This document shows positions 1 through 5,437 of a DNA stretch of 5,437 nucleotides, piece after piece (the first letter of the stretch is position 1; each line of letters begins with the position of its first letter). The position numbers and the translations under genes were made by a program. The DNA is taken from positions 1-5,437 of the forward strand of contig JAHEGF010000232.1 in the NCBI GenBank assembly GCA_024645155.1. Reading direction: 5' to 3'. The notes beneath the pieces were generated by a model, which was not told where the DNA came from, did no database searches, and saw only the letters and a program-made list of their open reading frames with translations. This DNA is from Phyllobacteriaceae bacterium. Lineage in GTDB: Bacteria > Pseudomonadota > Alphaproteobacteria > Rhizobiales > Rhizobiaceae.

Positions 1-22
1 GCGAAAGCGATTTGATGTTCAT
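1..22 (-). CDS. Start of an unidentified gene, truncated by the window edge
   Basis: An ATG at 22-20 opens a minus-strand frame reading MNIKSLS before the window ends. The main support is an AGGAG Shine-Dalgarno sequence at 35-31, eight bases before the ATG, which is good spacing. It also lies on the same strand as every other supported gene. Seven residues are too few to assign a family. A lysine followed by small and hydrophobic residues would fit the start of a signal peptide but proves nothing. It is separated from the patatin remnant by about 160 bases and may have its own promoter there, although I found no well-spaced -35/-10 pair. Confidence 0.5.
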
Positions 23-30
23 GTCGTTGT

Positions 31-35
31 CTCCT
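31..35 (-). promoter_or_regulatory. Shine-Dalgarno site of the gene starting at base 22
   Basis: The minus strand reads AGGAG followed by eight bases and ATG. It is the main reason for calling a gene start at the left edge. Confidence 0.5.
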
Positions 36-50
36 AAGTCCCGCCAGGGA

Positions 51-63
51 AGTTGCAGCAACT
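51..63. repeat. 13-base inverted repeat (dyad) upstream of the left-edge gene
   Basis: AGTTGC-A-GCAACT is a perfect inverted repeat with 6-base arms and a one-base centre. It ends about 30 bases before the ATG at 22-20, a position where a repressor site could act. No T-tract follows on either strand, so it does not look like a terminator. A repeat this short can occur by chance. Confidence 0.3.
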
Positions 64-185
64 CGGGCAGATCATCTTGGGTTTGATTCCGGCCCGTTGA
101 CTGAGTGCAGGATACGAAACACGCGCCTGAACAAGGCTATCCGCAGCCGCCAAAGCCTGGTCCCGTCCAAGTTGCCAGTGACCTG

Positions 186-602
186 CTATTTGGGGCCGCA
201 ACGGGATGAATCGACTCGATGGATCGCCAAACGCCCGGGGGCAAAGCTAAGCTGATTGGAGCGGTCGCAATCGTTTTCGATGTCGAAACTGGTGGGCGTC
301 CGGTTGAGAAACCGGCGCAGCTCCGGATCCTGGATATCCGCGAAGTTAAACCCGATCAAATAGGGCGTCACGGGCCTTCCCGGGGTCGGAAGCGCTTGCG
401 CCCAGCGGTTCACGCTGTACTGCATCAGCTTGATGGTCGCGATGTTGTATCGATGGAGCTGGACATCGCTCATAGCGCCTATGGTGTCCTTCAACGACGG
501 CTGCTTGCGGGTCCGGTCCATCTCCGGCTCGGGGTCGGTAGAGGCATTGACCGCGATCAGCACCAAGCGGCGTGGTGGCTGGGGTTTCTGTTTTTGAACA
601 AA
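186..602 (-). pseudogene. C-terminal remnant of a patatin-like phospholipase
   Basis: The frame reads RRLVLIAVNASTDPEPEMDR, then VQLHRYNIAT, then PYLIGFNFADIQDPELRRFL and NRTPTSF. From memory, this order matches the C-terminal third of bacterial patatin-like lipid acyl hydrolases: a beta strand ending in VNA, a helix containing RYN, a PYLI strand, and a PTSF segment near the end. The nucleophile elbow (GxSxG) and the DGG/DGA aspartate motif lie upstream in this family and are absent here, so the piece cannot be an active hydrolase. The frame is closed upstream by TGA at 629-627 and has no convincing start; TTG at 566-564 lies inside the conserved strand. After SFDIEND, around base 265, family resemblance fades, and the last 25 or so residues before TAG at 188-186 look frameshifted or foreign. 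Its upstream neighbour is the transposase fragment, joined out of frame. The family call is by pattern recognition only. Confidence 0.65.
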
Positions 603-607
603 CTGCG

Positions 608-805
608 TCGCGCCTTGAGCGCCTGCTCACCGCCATAGCGGTACGCAGCGAGCCAACGGTAGATCGTGCGGCGGTTGATACCCAACCCTTGGGCGACAAA
701 CTCCGGGCTTTCACCGGCTTCCACCCGCTTCACCGCCGCTTGGCGCAGCTGTTCTTTCGCCGATCGGCAGAGCGTGCGAGCATCGAAAGTCTTTTTGCAT
801 TCCAT
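608..805 (-). pseudogene. N-terminal helix-turn-helix fragment of an IS630-type transposase
   Basis: ATG at 805-803 opens a frame whose first 66 residues look like the DNA-binding head of IS630-family transposases. A basic helix (about residues 15-30) is followed by a helix-turn-helix around FVAQGLGINRRTIYRWLAAY (36-55) and the typical closing segment YGGEQALKAR (57-66). In the family this is followed by a proline/arginine-rich linker and the DDE catalytic domain. Here the resemblance stops at about base 608, and the remaining 16 residues to the stop at 557 are an out-of-frame reading of the patatin-like segment. No DDE domain exists in any frame, so it cannot transpose. The upstream sequence has no clear Shine-Dalgarno site. 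An alternative is a small stand-alone helix-turn-helix regulator, but the abrupt loss of similarity at the junction argues for a truncated insertion sequence. I could not identify terminal inverted repeats or a TA target duplication. Confidence 0.65.
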
Positions 806-814
806 GCCGCATGG
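802..814. repeat. 13-base inverted repeat over the transposase-fragment start codon
   Basis: CCATGC-C-GCATGG is a perfect inverted repeat with 6-base arms. It covers the ATG (805-803) of the helix-turn-helix fragment, so it could be an autoregulatory site, part of an insertion-sequence end, or chance. It does not extend beyond 13 bases. Confidence 0.3.
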
Positions 815-830
815 TTATACAGAATGTGGC

Positions 831-1031
831 TTAGTTGATGAAGGGTTTAGTAACTGGCATGCGCTGCTCGGTGAACACCACGCCCTTCCATCCGGCGTCG
901 CTGCCATCCTTGTCGCGGCGGGTCAGCACCTTGCCGTTGCAATACAGGGACGGCTCCACCAAAGTAGCCATGTACTTGAAAATCCCGGTGGTGTGGTGCG
1001 CGGCCTTCAGCTGTGACGACTCGTCCTGCAT
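831..1031 (-). CDS. Hypothetical protein, 66 residues, family not recognised
   Basis: I do not recognise this protein. The ATG at 1031-1029 is chosen because GAGAGGG at 1047-1041 sits nine bases upstream, and because codon use changes there: by hand count, 55 of 66 codons end in G or C, whereas the 16 codons of the in-frame extension to an ATG at 1079 are mostly A/T-ending. That earlier ATG also has its purine run only one base away. The protein starts MQDESSQLKAAHHTTG, continues with KYMATLVEPSLYCNGKV, a charged stretch LTRRDKDGSDAGWKG, and ends near MPVTKPFIN. It has one cysteine, no evident signal peptide and no membrane segment, so it is probably a small cytoplasmic protein. It could also be the surviving C-terminal piece of a larger gene. 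It begins 104 bases after the ligase stop, on the same strand, and could be the last gene of that operon. It ends 25 bases before the transposase remnant, next to the rearranged region. Confidence 0.55.
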   Translation of the reverse strand: MQDESSQLKAAHHTTGIFKYMATLVEPSLYCNGKVLTRRDKDGSDAGWKGVVFTEQRMPVTKPFIN

Positions 1032-1047
1032 TTCAAAATACCCTCTC

Positions 1048-1057
1048 GATTCGAATC
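1048..1057. repeat. 10-base perfect palindrome in the ligase / small-gene spacer
   Basis: GATTCGAATC is self-complementary. It lies just upstream of the Shine-Dalgarno site of the 66-residue gene, in the 104-base spacer after the acyl-CoA ligase, and GTAATTAC at 1060-1067 is a second 8-base palindrome beside it. The spacer is more AT-rich than the flanking genes, which suits a regulatory region. I found no well-spaced -35/-10 pair and no terminator hairpin with a T-tract in it. Confidence 0.3.
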
Positions 1058-1135
1058 CGGTAATTACAATGCGGATCATACTCCTCTCTGCGTGCCCGGA
1101 CAGCGCGTGTTCTCTGGCTCTGGCAAGTGAACCGC

Positions 1136-2839
1136 TCAGGCCGTCTTCTTGAGTTTCTCCTCCGTCATCTCGCTCATCCTGAATTTCTGCAGCTTGCCGG
1201 TCACCGTCATAGGAAACTCGTCGACAAACCAGATGTATTTCGGGATCTTGAAGTGGGCGATCTTGTCCTTGCAGTAGTCGCGCAGTTCTTCCTCAGTCGC
1301 GGTTTCGCCCTGGTGAAGCTGGATCCACGCCATCACCACTTCGCCGTAGAACTCGTCCGGCACGCCGAACACCGCCACCTGCGCGACCTTGGGATGGGTG
1401 AACAAGAACTCCTCGATTTCGGCGGGATAGATGTTCTCGCCGCCGCGGATGATCATGTCTTTGCGTCGCCCGGTGATGCGCACATAGCCGTCGCCATCCA
1501 TGGTGCCGAGGTCACCGGAAAACAGCCAGCCATGATTGTCGATGGTCTCCGCGGTCTTGTCCGGCTGGCCGTAATACTCGCTCATGATGTGGTAGCCACG
1601 GAAACAGATCTCGCCAATCTCGCCCAATGGCACTGTCGCGCCGGATTCGGTATCGACCACCTTCACTTCCTGATGCGGCAGGTTGCGGCCAACTGTCTCG
1701 GCGCGCCGCTCCATGCTGTCGTCGCGGGAGGTCAGGTGCGTCAGCGGCGAGGCCTCGGTCTCGCCATAGCCGATCAGGATTTCCCGGCAGTTCATGTCCT
1801 CCATCACCCGTTTCATCAACGGCGGCGGACAAGGCGCGCCTGCCATGATGCCGGTACGCAGGCTCGACAGATCAAATTTTCTGAAATCGGAGTGTTCCAA
1901 CTCGGCGACGAACATAGTCGGCACACCATGAACGGCCGTGCACCGTTCGGCATCGATTGCGTGCAGCACCGCCGGTGCATCGAAATGCTCCGACGGAATG
2001 ACGATGCAGGCACCGACCGACAGGCAAAGCAGGTTGGCCAGCACCATGCCAAAGCAGTGATAGAACGGCACCGGCACGCACAACCGGTCGTTTTCGCCGA
2101 AGCGCATCGCCAGCGCCGTAAAGTAGGCGTTGTTGAGAATGTTGTGATGCGACAGCACTACCGCCTTCGGGAAGCCGGTGGTACCGGAGGTGTACTGGAT
2201 GTTGATCGGATCGTCCCGGTCCAGCGAGGCGGTGATCTCGTCGAGTTGTTCAGTAGTTACTTGATTTCCTGAAGCCAACACCTCAGACCACACGCCAAAG
2301 CCCGGCTGCGGCCGCGTTGTGTTCATCGGGTCGGCAGCATCGTAGAGCACTACCTTGCGCAGATGCGGCAGCGCGTTGCTGTTGAGTTCGCCGCCATTGG
2401 TTTTCTTCAGTTCCGGCAGCAACTCCACCAGCATGGCGAGGTAATCGCTGCTGCGAAACGCCGGAATGGTGAACAAACCGTGCACCTCAGAGCGCTCCAG
2501 CGAGTACGCCAGTTCGCGAAGCCGGTTGGCCGGGTTGATGTTGACCAATACCACGCCGATACGCGCAGTGGCCATTTGCAGCAACAGCCACTCGAGATTG
2601 TCGGTTGACCAAACACCGATGCGCTCGCCTTTGCTGAATCCAGAGCCAAGCAAACCGCGCGCGAGTTCGTCAATCGCTGCTGACAACTGTTTGTAGGTGA
2701 GCCGTTTGTTCTGCGGCAGCGAGACCACCGCTTCATGATCGGGGAAGCGGCTGACAATGTCGGCGAAATGGTCGGGAATCGTCGCACCCAAAAGAGGAAC
2801 GTCGCCGCCGCGATGGAAATAGCTTTTAGCGGTGCTCAC
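1136..2839 (-). CDS. AMP-forming acyl-CoA ligase (fatty or aromatic acid–CoA ligase), ANL superfamily
   Basis: This 567-residue protein has the length and motif order of an acyl-CoA synthetase, which makes acyl-AMP and then acyl-CoA from a carboxylic acid, ATP and CoA. Visible motifs are the phosphate-binding loop YTSGTTGFPK (216-225), the adenine-binding GYGETEAS (357-364), the ribose-binding aspartate in GWLFSGDLG (437-445, D443), the hinge and C-terminal-domain start GRRKDMIIRGGENIYPAEIE (457-476), and the catalytic lysine in PMTVTGKLQK (K549). The GGENIYP hinge is common in medium/long-chain acyl and benzoate-type ligases. No signal peptide or membrane segment is seen, so it is probably cytoplasmic. 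The start is GTG: the preceding frame is closed by a stop at 2863-2861, and GGAGGAGGG at 2855-2847 gives correct spacing. It follows the OFOR beta gene by 21 bases, implying one transcript. The acid substrate cannot be read from sequence; the neighbourhood suggests an acid entering the same pathway as the OFOR product. Confidence 0.93.
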   Translation of the reverse strand: MSTAKSYFHRGGDVPLLGATIPDHFADIVSRFPDHEAVVSLPQNKRLTYKQLSAAIDELARGLLGSGFSKGERIGVWSTDNLEWLLLQMATARIGVVLVNINPANRLRELAYSLERSEVHGLFTIPAFRSSDYLAMLVELLPELKKTNGGELNSNALPHLRKVVLYDAADPMNTTRPQPGFGVWSEVLASGNQVTTEQLDEITASLDRDDPINIQYTSGTTGFPKAVVLSHHNILNNAYFTALAMRFGENDRLCVPVPFYHCFGMVLANLLCLSVGACIVIPSEHFDAPAVLHAIDAERCTAVHGVPTMFVAELEHSDFRKFDLSSLRTGIMAGAPCPPPLMKRVMEDMNCREILIGYGETEASPLTHLTSRDDSMERRAETVGRNLPHQEVKVVDTESGATVPLGEIGEICFRGYHIMSEYYGQPDKTAETIDNHGWLFSGDLGTMDGDGYVRITGRRKDMIIRGGENIYPAEIEEFLFTHPKVAQVAVFGVPDEFYGEVVMAWIQLHQGETATEEELRDYCKDKIAHFKIPKYIWFVDEFPMTVTGKLQKFRMSEMTEEKLKKTA

Positions 2840-2846
2840 GTGCGCG

Positions 2847-2855
2847 CCCTCCTCC
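2847..2855 (-). promoter_or_regulatory. Shine-Dalgarno site deciding the GTG start of the acyl-CoA ligase
   Basis: The minus strand reads GGAGGAGGG followed by seven bases and GTG at 2839-2837. An ATG at 2859-2857 lies before this site and is out of frame, so the GTG is the only credible start. The site lies entirely in the short gap between the beta-subunit stop and the ligase. Confidence 0.7.
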
Positions 2856-2860
2856 GCATA

Positions 2861-3817
2861 TCACTCGCTAACGCCGGCCCAGTAAGCGTCAACCCGCGCC
2901 TGAATTTCGGCTAGCAGCGCCTCGTCGCGCTGCGGATCGAACAGATGCCGGAACCGCCCCTGCAGTTTCAGGTAATCCTCTACCGGTGCGCGTTCGTGCG
3001 GCACTTTGGTATGCACGATCCGGCCATCTGCGTATTCCTTTAGCGGCCAGACGCCAGTCTTGACCGCAAGCTTGCCGACTTCGACGGTGTGAATCGGATC
3101 GTAGTCCCATCCGGTTGGACACGGCGCCAGCGCGATTATCAGTCGCGGCCCTTTGAGTGCTTTCGCTTTCTCGATCTTGCGTGCCAGGTCCAGCGGCTCG
3201 GCACCAATCACCGTCGCCACGTAGACCGGCTTGTGCGCGGCCCAGATCGAGAACAGGTCTTTCTTGTATCCGGTAAAACCGTGCGCACCTTTGCTGGTGG
3301 CAGTGCGCGCGCCGTGCGGCGTCGCCCCCGAATATTGCTGCCCGGTATTGCCATAGCCCTCGTTGTCGTAACACAGATACAGAAAATCGAGGCCGCGCTC
3401 GATTGCTCCCGAGGTCGACGACAAGCCCATGCCGTAGGCGGAACCGTCACCGGTGAGCACGACGACATCCATGTCCTCCTGCGCCGTCATGCGCTTTTTC
3501 TCGAGCAGGATATCCAGTGCGTCGCGCACGCCCTGCGCGCCCGCCGGCGCCGACGCCATCGCCGTGTAGAGCCATGAGCCACGAAACGGCGTGAACGGAT
3601 AAACTGACAACAGCGTCATGCAACCAGCGGCATTGACGAAAATGGAATTCGCGCCGATCACGTCATAGACCTCATGCAATGCCTCGAGGCCGCCGCAACC
3701 GGCGCACATGGCGGTGCCGCCGCCGAGCAGATGGGTCGACGGCAGGTCTTTCATGCGCCGGTAGACGGTCACCTTGGCTTCACTCAACGGCTTTTGCGCT
3801 GTAGATGCTCCACTCAT
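2861..3817 (-). CDS. 2-oxoacid:ferredoxin oxidoreductase, beta subunit (TPP- and [4Fe-4S]-binding, PorB type)
   Basis: The 318-residue protein is the TPP-binding subunit of a 2-oxoacid:ferredoxin oxidoreductase, which decarboxylates a 2-oxoacid and transfers the acyl group to CoA while reducing ferredoxin. GGGTAMCAGCGG (32-43) carries C38 and C41; C66 in AAGCMT and C233 in APCPTGW supply the other likely ligands of the proximal [4Fe-4S] cluster. This C-x2-C-x24-C plus distant Cys arrangement is that of pyruvate:ferredoxin oxidoreductases. The TPP/Mg motif runs from LTGDGSAYGMG (121-131) to CYDNEGYGNTGQQYSG (149-164), with D124 and N152 as probable Mg ligands. Length is normal for the family. 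Its ATG overlaps the alpha stop as ATGA, with AGAGG at 3828-3824 six bases upstream. The substrate (pyruvate, branched or aryl 2-oxoacid) is not fixed by visible motifs. Such enzymes are usually oxygen-sensitive. Confidence 0.93.
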   Translation of the reverse strand: MSGASTAQKPLSEAKVTVYRRMKDLPSTHLLGGGTAMCAGCGGLEALHEVYDVIGANSIFVNAAGCMTLLSVYPFTPFRGSWLYTAMASAPAGAQGVRDALDILLEKKRMTAQEDMDVVVLTGDGSAYGMGLSSTSGAIERGLDFLYLCYDNEGYGNTGQQYSGATPHGARTATSKGAHGFTGYKKDLFSIWAAHKPVYVATVIGAEPLDLARKIEKAKALKGPRLIIALAPCPTGWDYDPIHTVEVGKLAVKTGVWPLKEYADGRIVHTKVPHERAPVEDYLKLQGRFRHLFDPQRDEALLAEIQARVDAYWAGVSE

Positions 3818-5085
3818 TGGCTGCCTCTTGCGTTTTCGTCACGTGTCTTATCAATTTCCTCGCGCTCGACATGGGCCACCGCCTGCAGCTTGCGCACTTC
3901 GCGTAACTCGGACTCGGTATAGAGCAGGCGCGGCGGCGGTATTTCGTTCTTTTGAACTGCCTGCTTCGTCACTGCCGCCATTTCGAAGAACTCTTCATCG
4001 GCGATGTCCCGCCCGCCGAGGCCAGCGACAAAACTGACCAGAATCTTGGGCGCGCCTGTCTGGCCATACAGGGCCGACGCCAGCTCGGAATGCAGCACGC
4101 CGCCAAAGCCCATTGACAAGTTTTGGTCGATCACCGCGACGCCCTGTTTGCCGTCAAGGATTCGCCGCAACTGGCCATGCGGGAAAGGCCGCAACAGGCG
4201 CGGACGCACCAAGCCGACTCTCCAGCCGGCATCGCGCAAGCGGTCCACCGCCGCGCGCGCCTTGGTGGCAAACGAGCCCATCATCACAAACACAATCTCG
4301 GCGTCGGCGGTCTGATAGGTGTCGATCGCCGGGTGTTCACGCCCGAACCGTTCGGCAAACAGGCTGGCGAGCTCATCGTATACCGTCAGTGCATTGCGCG
4401 CCGCCAGGTGCAGTTCGTAGCGAAAATACGAATACGGACCGCCACCAAGCACAGCCACGCCCTGGCTTGCCGGCGAAGTGGCGCGAAACAACGTAGTGTC
4501 GGTATGGTAGCCGCCGACATAGTCGCGAACCGAATCTGCTTCCGGCAACTCGACTGGTTCGCGAGTGAATGACAGATAGAAACCGTCCAGGTTGACGATC
4601 ACCGGCAGTCGCACGCGTTCATCCTCGGCAAGCCGATAGGCTATCAGCATGCTGTCCAGCACTTCCTGGCAGGTTGAACAATGAATCTGCAGGAAGCCAC
4701 TGTCGCGCGCAGCGAGAATGTCGTTGTGATCCGGCTCCAGCGTAATGGGCGCCGACAGGCCGCGCGACACGTTGACCAGCACGAACGGCGCCCGCCAACC
4801 GGCAACCGTGTAAAGCATCTCCATTGCGTACAACAGTCCTTGGCTGGAAGTCGCGCTGAATACCCGCACCCCGGTTGCCGCCGCCGAACCGGCCGCCGTG
4901 ATCATCGAATGCTCCGATTCGAGGGTGACCAAGCGCGCGTCCATTTCATTGTCGCCGATCCACCTGGCGATAGTCTCGATGATTTCGGTTTGCGGCGTAA
5001 TCGGAAATACCGGTACGTAATCCACGTTGGCCAGGCGAGCACCCCAGGCCGCCGCGCCATTGCCTGTCAACAGCACCCGTGTCAT
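3814..5085 (-). CDS. 2-oxoacid:ferredoxin oxidoreductase, alpha subunit (PorA type)
   Basis: The 423-residue protein is the alpha subunit, pairing with beta to form the TPP active site. The N-terminal pyrimidine-binding domain (about 1-240) has PVFPITPQTE (25-34), where T30 matches the conserved substrate-contact threonine, LESEHSMI (55-62), where E58 is the likely TPP-activating glutamate, and NVSRGLSAP (105-113) with R108 as the likely carboxylate-binding arginine. DHNDILAARDSGF (119-131) is also typical. The transketolase-C-like domain II spans about 260-365 and ends with GLGGRDI (355-361). A charged, helix-prone tail follows (about 390-423). ATG at 5085-5083 is chosen over an open extension to 5265 because it starts directly on the conserved fold, has GGAGG at 5097-5093 seven bases upstream, and overlaps the delta stop as ATGA; the extension is merely the delta gene read out of frame. 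Translational coupling with delta and beta is likely. Confidence 0.93.
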   Translation of the reverse strand: MTRVLLTGNGAAAWGARLANVDYVPVFPITPQTEIIETIARWIGDNEMDARLVTLESEHSMITAAGSAAATGVRVFSATSSQGLLYAMEMLYTVAGWRAPFVLVNVSRGLSAPITLEPDHNDILAARDSGFLQIHCSTCQEVLDSMLIAYRLAEDERVRLPVIVNLDGFYLSFTREPVELPEADSVRDYVGGYHTDTTLFRATSPASQGVAVLGGGPYSYFRYELHLAARNALTVYDELASLFAERFGREHPAIDTYQTADAEIVFVMMGSFATKARAAVDRLRDAGWRVGLVRPRLLRPFPHGQLRRILDGKQGVAVIDQNLSMGFGGVLHSELASALYGQTGAPKILVSFVAGLGGRDIADEEFFEMAAVTKQAVQKNEIPPPRLLYTESELREVRKLQAVAHVEREEIDKTRDENARGSQ

Positions 5086-5437
5086 TTTACCGCCTCCGCC
5101 TTTTCCGCTTCCTGCGCCGTCTGCTCCGATACTGCGCTGATAGCATGCGGCGGACATTGCGCCACGCAGATCATGCAGCCTTTGCAATGGTCGTAATCGA
5201 TCTGCGGCCGGCCTTCCGAATCCACCAGGATCGCTCCGTCGGGACAGAAGGTGCTGCAGACCCACCAGCAGCGATTGCAGCGATCATGATCAATCACCGG
5301 CCGCAGCGTGCGCCACAGTCCGGTTCTCACTTCGACGCTGGTGGCGCCAGCATGAATCGCCGGCGCAGAGGCGCGTGCGTCCTCGAACGGCAGATCGATC
5401 CAGTCCGGAGATTGATAGTGCGCAGCGGAGGCAGTTT
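5082..5437 (-). CDS. 2-oxoacid:ferredoxin oxidoreductase, delta (ferredoxin) subunit, 5' end missing; possibly gamma-delta fusion
   Basis: The frame is open to the window edge, giving 117 C-terminal residues; the true start is outside. A TGLWRTLRPVID segment, typical of PorD proteins, precedes two [4Fe-4S] motifs: CNRCWWVCSTFCP and CKGCMICVAQCP. These clusters carry electrons from the TPP site to soluble ferredoxin. The second motif has the usual C-x2-C-x2-C-x3-C-P spacing, but the first is C-x2-C-x3-C-x3-C-P, one residue longer than the standard ferredoxin motif. Upstream residues such as DWIDLPFEDARASAP fit either a PorD N-terminus or a linker from a gamma domain, so fusion to gamma cannot be decided here. 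A GTG at 5330 sits within the conserved segment and is an unlikely start. The short tail after the second cluster is rich in Ala, Glu and Lys. The stop overlaps the alpha ATG. A gamma subunit is expected upstream. Confidence 0.88.
   Translation of the reverse strand, partial: TASAAHYQSPDWIDLPFEDARASAPAIHAGATSVEVRTGLWRTLRPVIDHDRCNRCWWVCSTFCPDGAILVDSEGRPQIDYDHCKGCMICVAQCPPHAISAVSEQTAQEAEKAEAVK

Noticed and set aside
219..638. Plus-strand frame of 139 codons
   Set aside because: It is antisense to the patatin-like remnant, has no ribosome binding site and no recognisable domain.
346..714. Minus-strand frame of 122 codons spanning the transposase/patatin junction
   Set aside because: It is a third frame over both remnants, matching neither family, with Arg/Ser/Ala-rich low-information sequence.
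1032..1079. Longer form of the 66-residue protein starting at 1079
   Set aside because: The purine-rich run is only one base from that ATG, and the 16 extra codons lack the G/C third-position bias of the rest.
1080..1135. Possible terminator after the acyl-CoA ligase
   Set aside because: There is no stable stem followed by a T-tract on the minus strand, only short GC matches such as GCGC/CACGC.
835..1152. Plus-strand frame of 105 codons opposite the small gene
   Set aside because: The minus-strand frame has the stronger third-position bias and a ribosome binding site; the plus-strand product shows no domain.
1127..2272. Long plus-strand open frame of 381 codons
   Set aside because: It lies antisense inside the acyl-CoA ligase, whose full motif set is on the minus strand. 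The translation is rich in His, Arg and Ala with no recognisable domain, as expected for the reverse of a GC-rich gene.
3089..3577. Plus-strand frame of 162 codons
   Set aside because: It is antisense to the beta subunit across its cysteine and TPP motifs; composition is typical of a shadow frame.
5086..5265. N-terminal extension of the alpha subunit to an upstream start
   Set aside because: The extra 60 residues are an out-of-frame reading of the delta gene. The alpha fold begins at the ATG at 5085, which has a Shine-Dalgarno site and an ATGA overlap with the delta stop.

Overview
The window is GC-rich and every supported gene lies on the minus strand, so transcription runs from base 5437 towards base 1. 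Base composition, tightly packed genes with Shine-Dalgarno sites, and an anaerobic-type 2-oxoacid:ferredoxin oxidoreductase point to a high-GC bacterium, probably a proteobacterium with an anaerobic or facultative lifestyle. The taxonomic placement is inference; no rRNA or marker gene is present.

Right part (2839-5437): a compact operon for a 2-oxoacid:ferredoxin oxidoreductase (OFOR). In transcription order it encodes the delta ferredoxin subunit (5' end outside the window, possibly fused to gamma), the alpha subunit, the TPP-binding beta subunit and, 21 bases later, an AMP-forming acyl-CoA ligase with a GTG start and a strong Shine-Dalgarno site. Delta/alpha and alpha/beta overlap through ATGA stop/start junctions, so the subunits are probably translationally coupled. 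Chemically, the OFOR converts a 2-oxoacid plus CoA to acyl-CoA, CO2 and reduced ferredoxin, while the ligase activates a free carboxylic acid to acyl-CoA with ATP. Both feed the acyl-CoA pool, as expected in an organic or aromatic acid degradation pathway. The substrates cannot be read from the sequence.

Middle (831-1135): a spacer of about 100 bases with a 10-bp palindrome, then a 66-residue reading frame with strongly coding-like codon use and its own ribosome binding site. I do not recognise its family.

Left part (1-830): a degraded accessory region. The N-terminal helix-turn-helix part of an IS630-type transposase (about 608-805) abuts, out of frame, the C-terminal part of a patatin-like phospholipase (about 186-602). 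The transposase catalytic domain and the patatin catalytic motifs are both missing, so this looks like a rearrangement scar. Bases 23-185 hold no convincing gene but contain a 13-base dyad. At 1-22 the first seven codons of another minus-strand gene begin behind a good Shine-Dalgarno site.

No tRNA, rRNA, CRISPR array or convincing rho-independent terminator was seen. The core operon is a recognisable enzyme system. The least explained parts are the small protein at 831-1031, the transposase/patatin junction and the cysteine spacing of the delta subunit.
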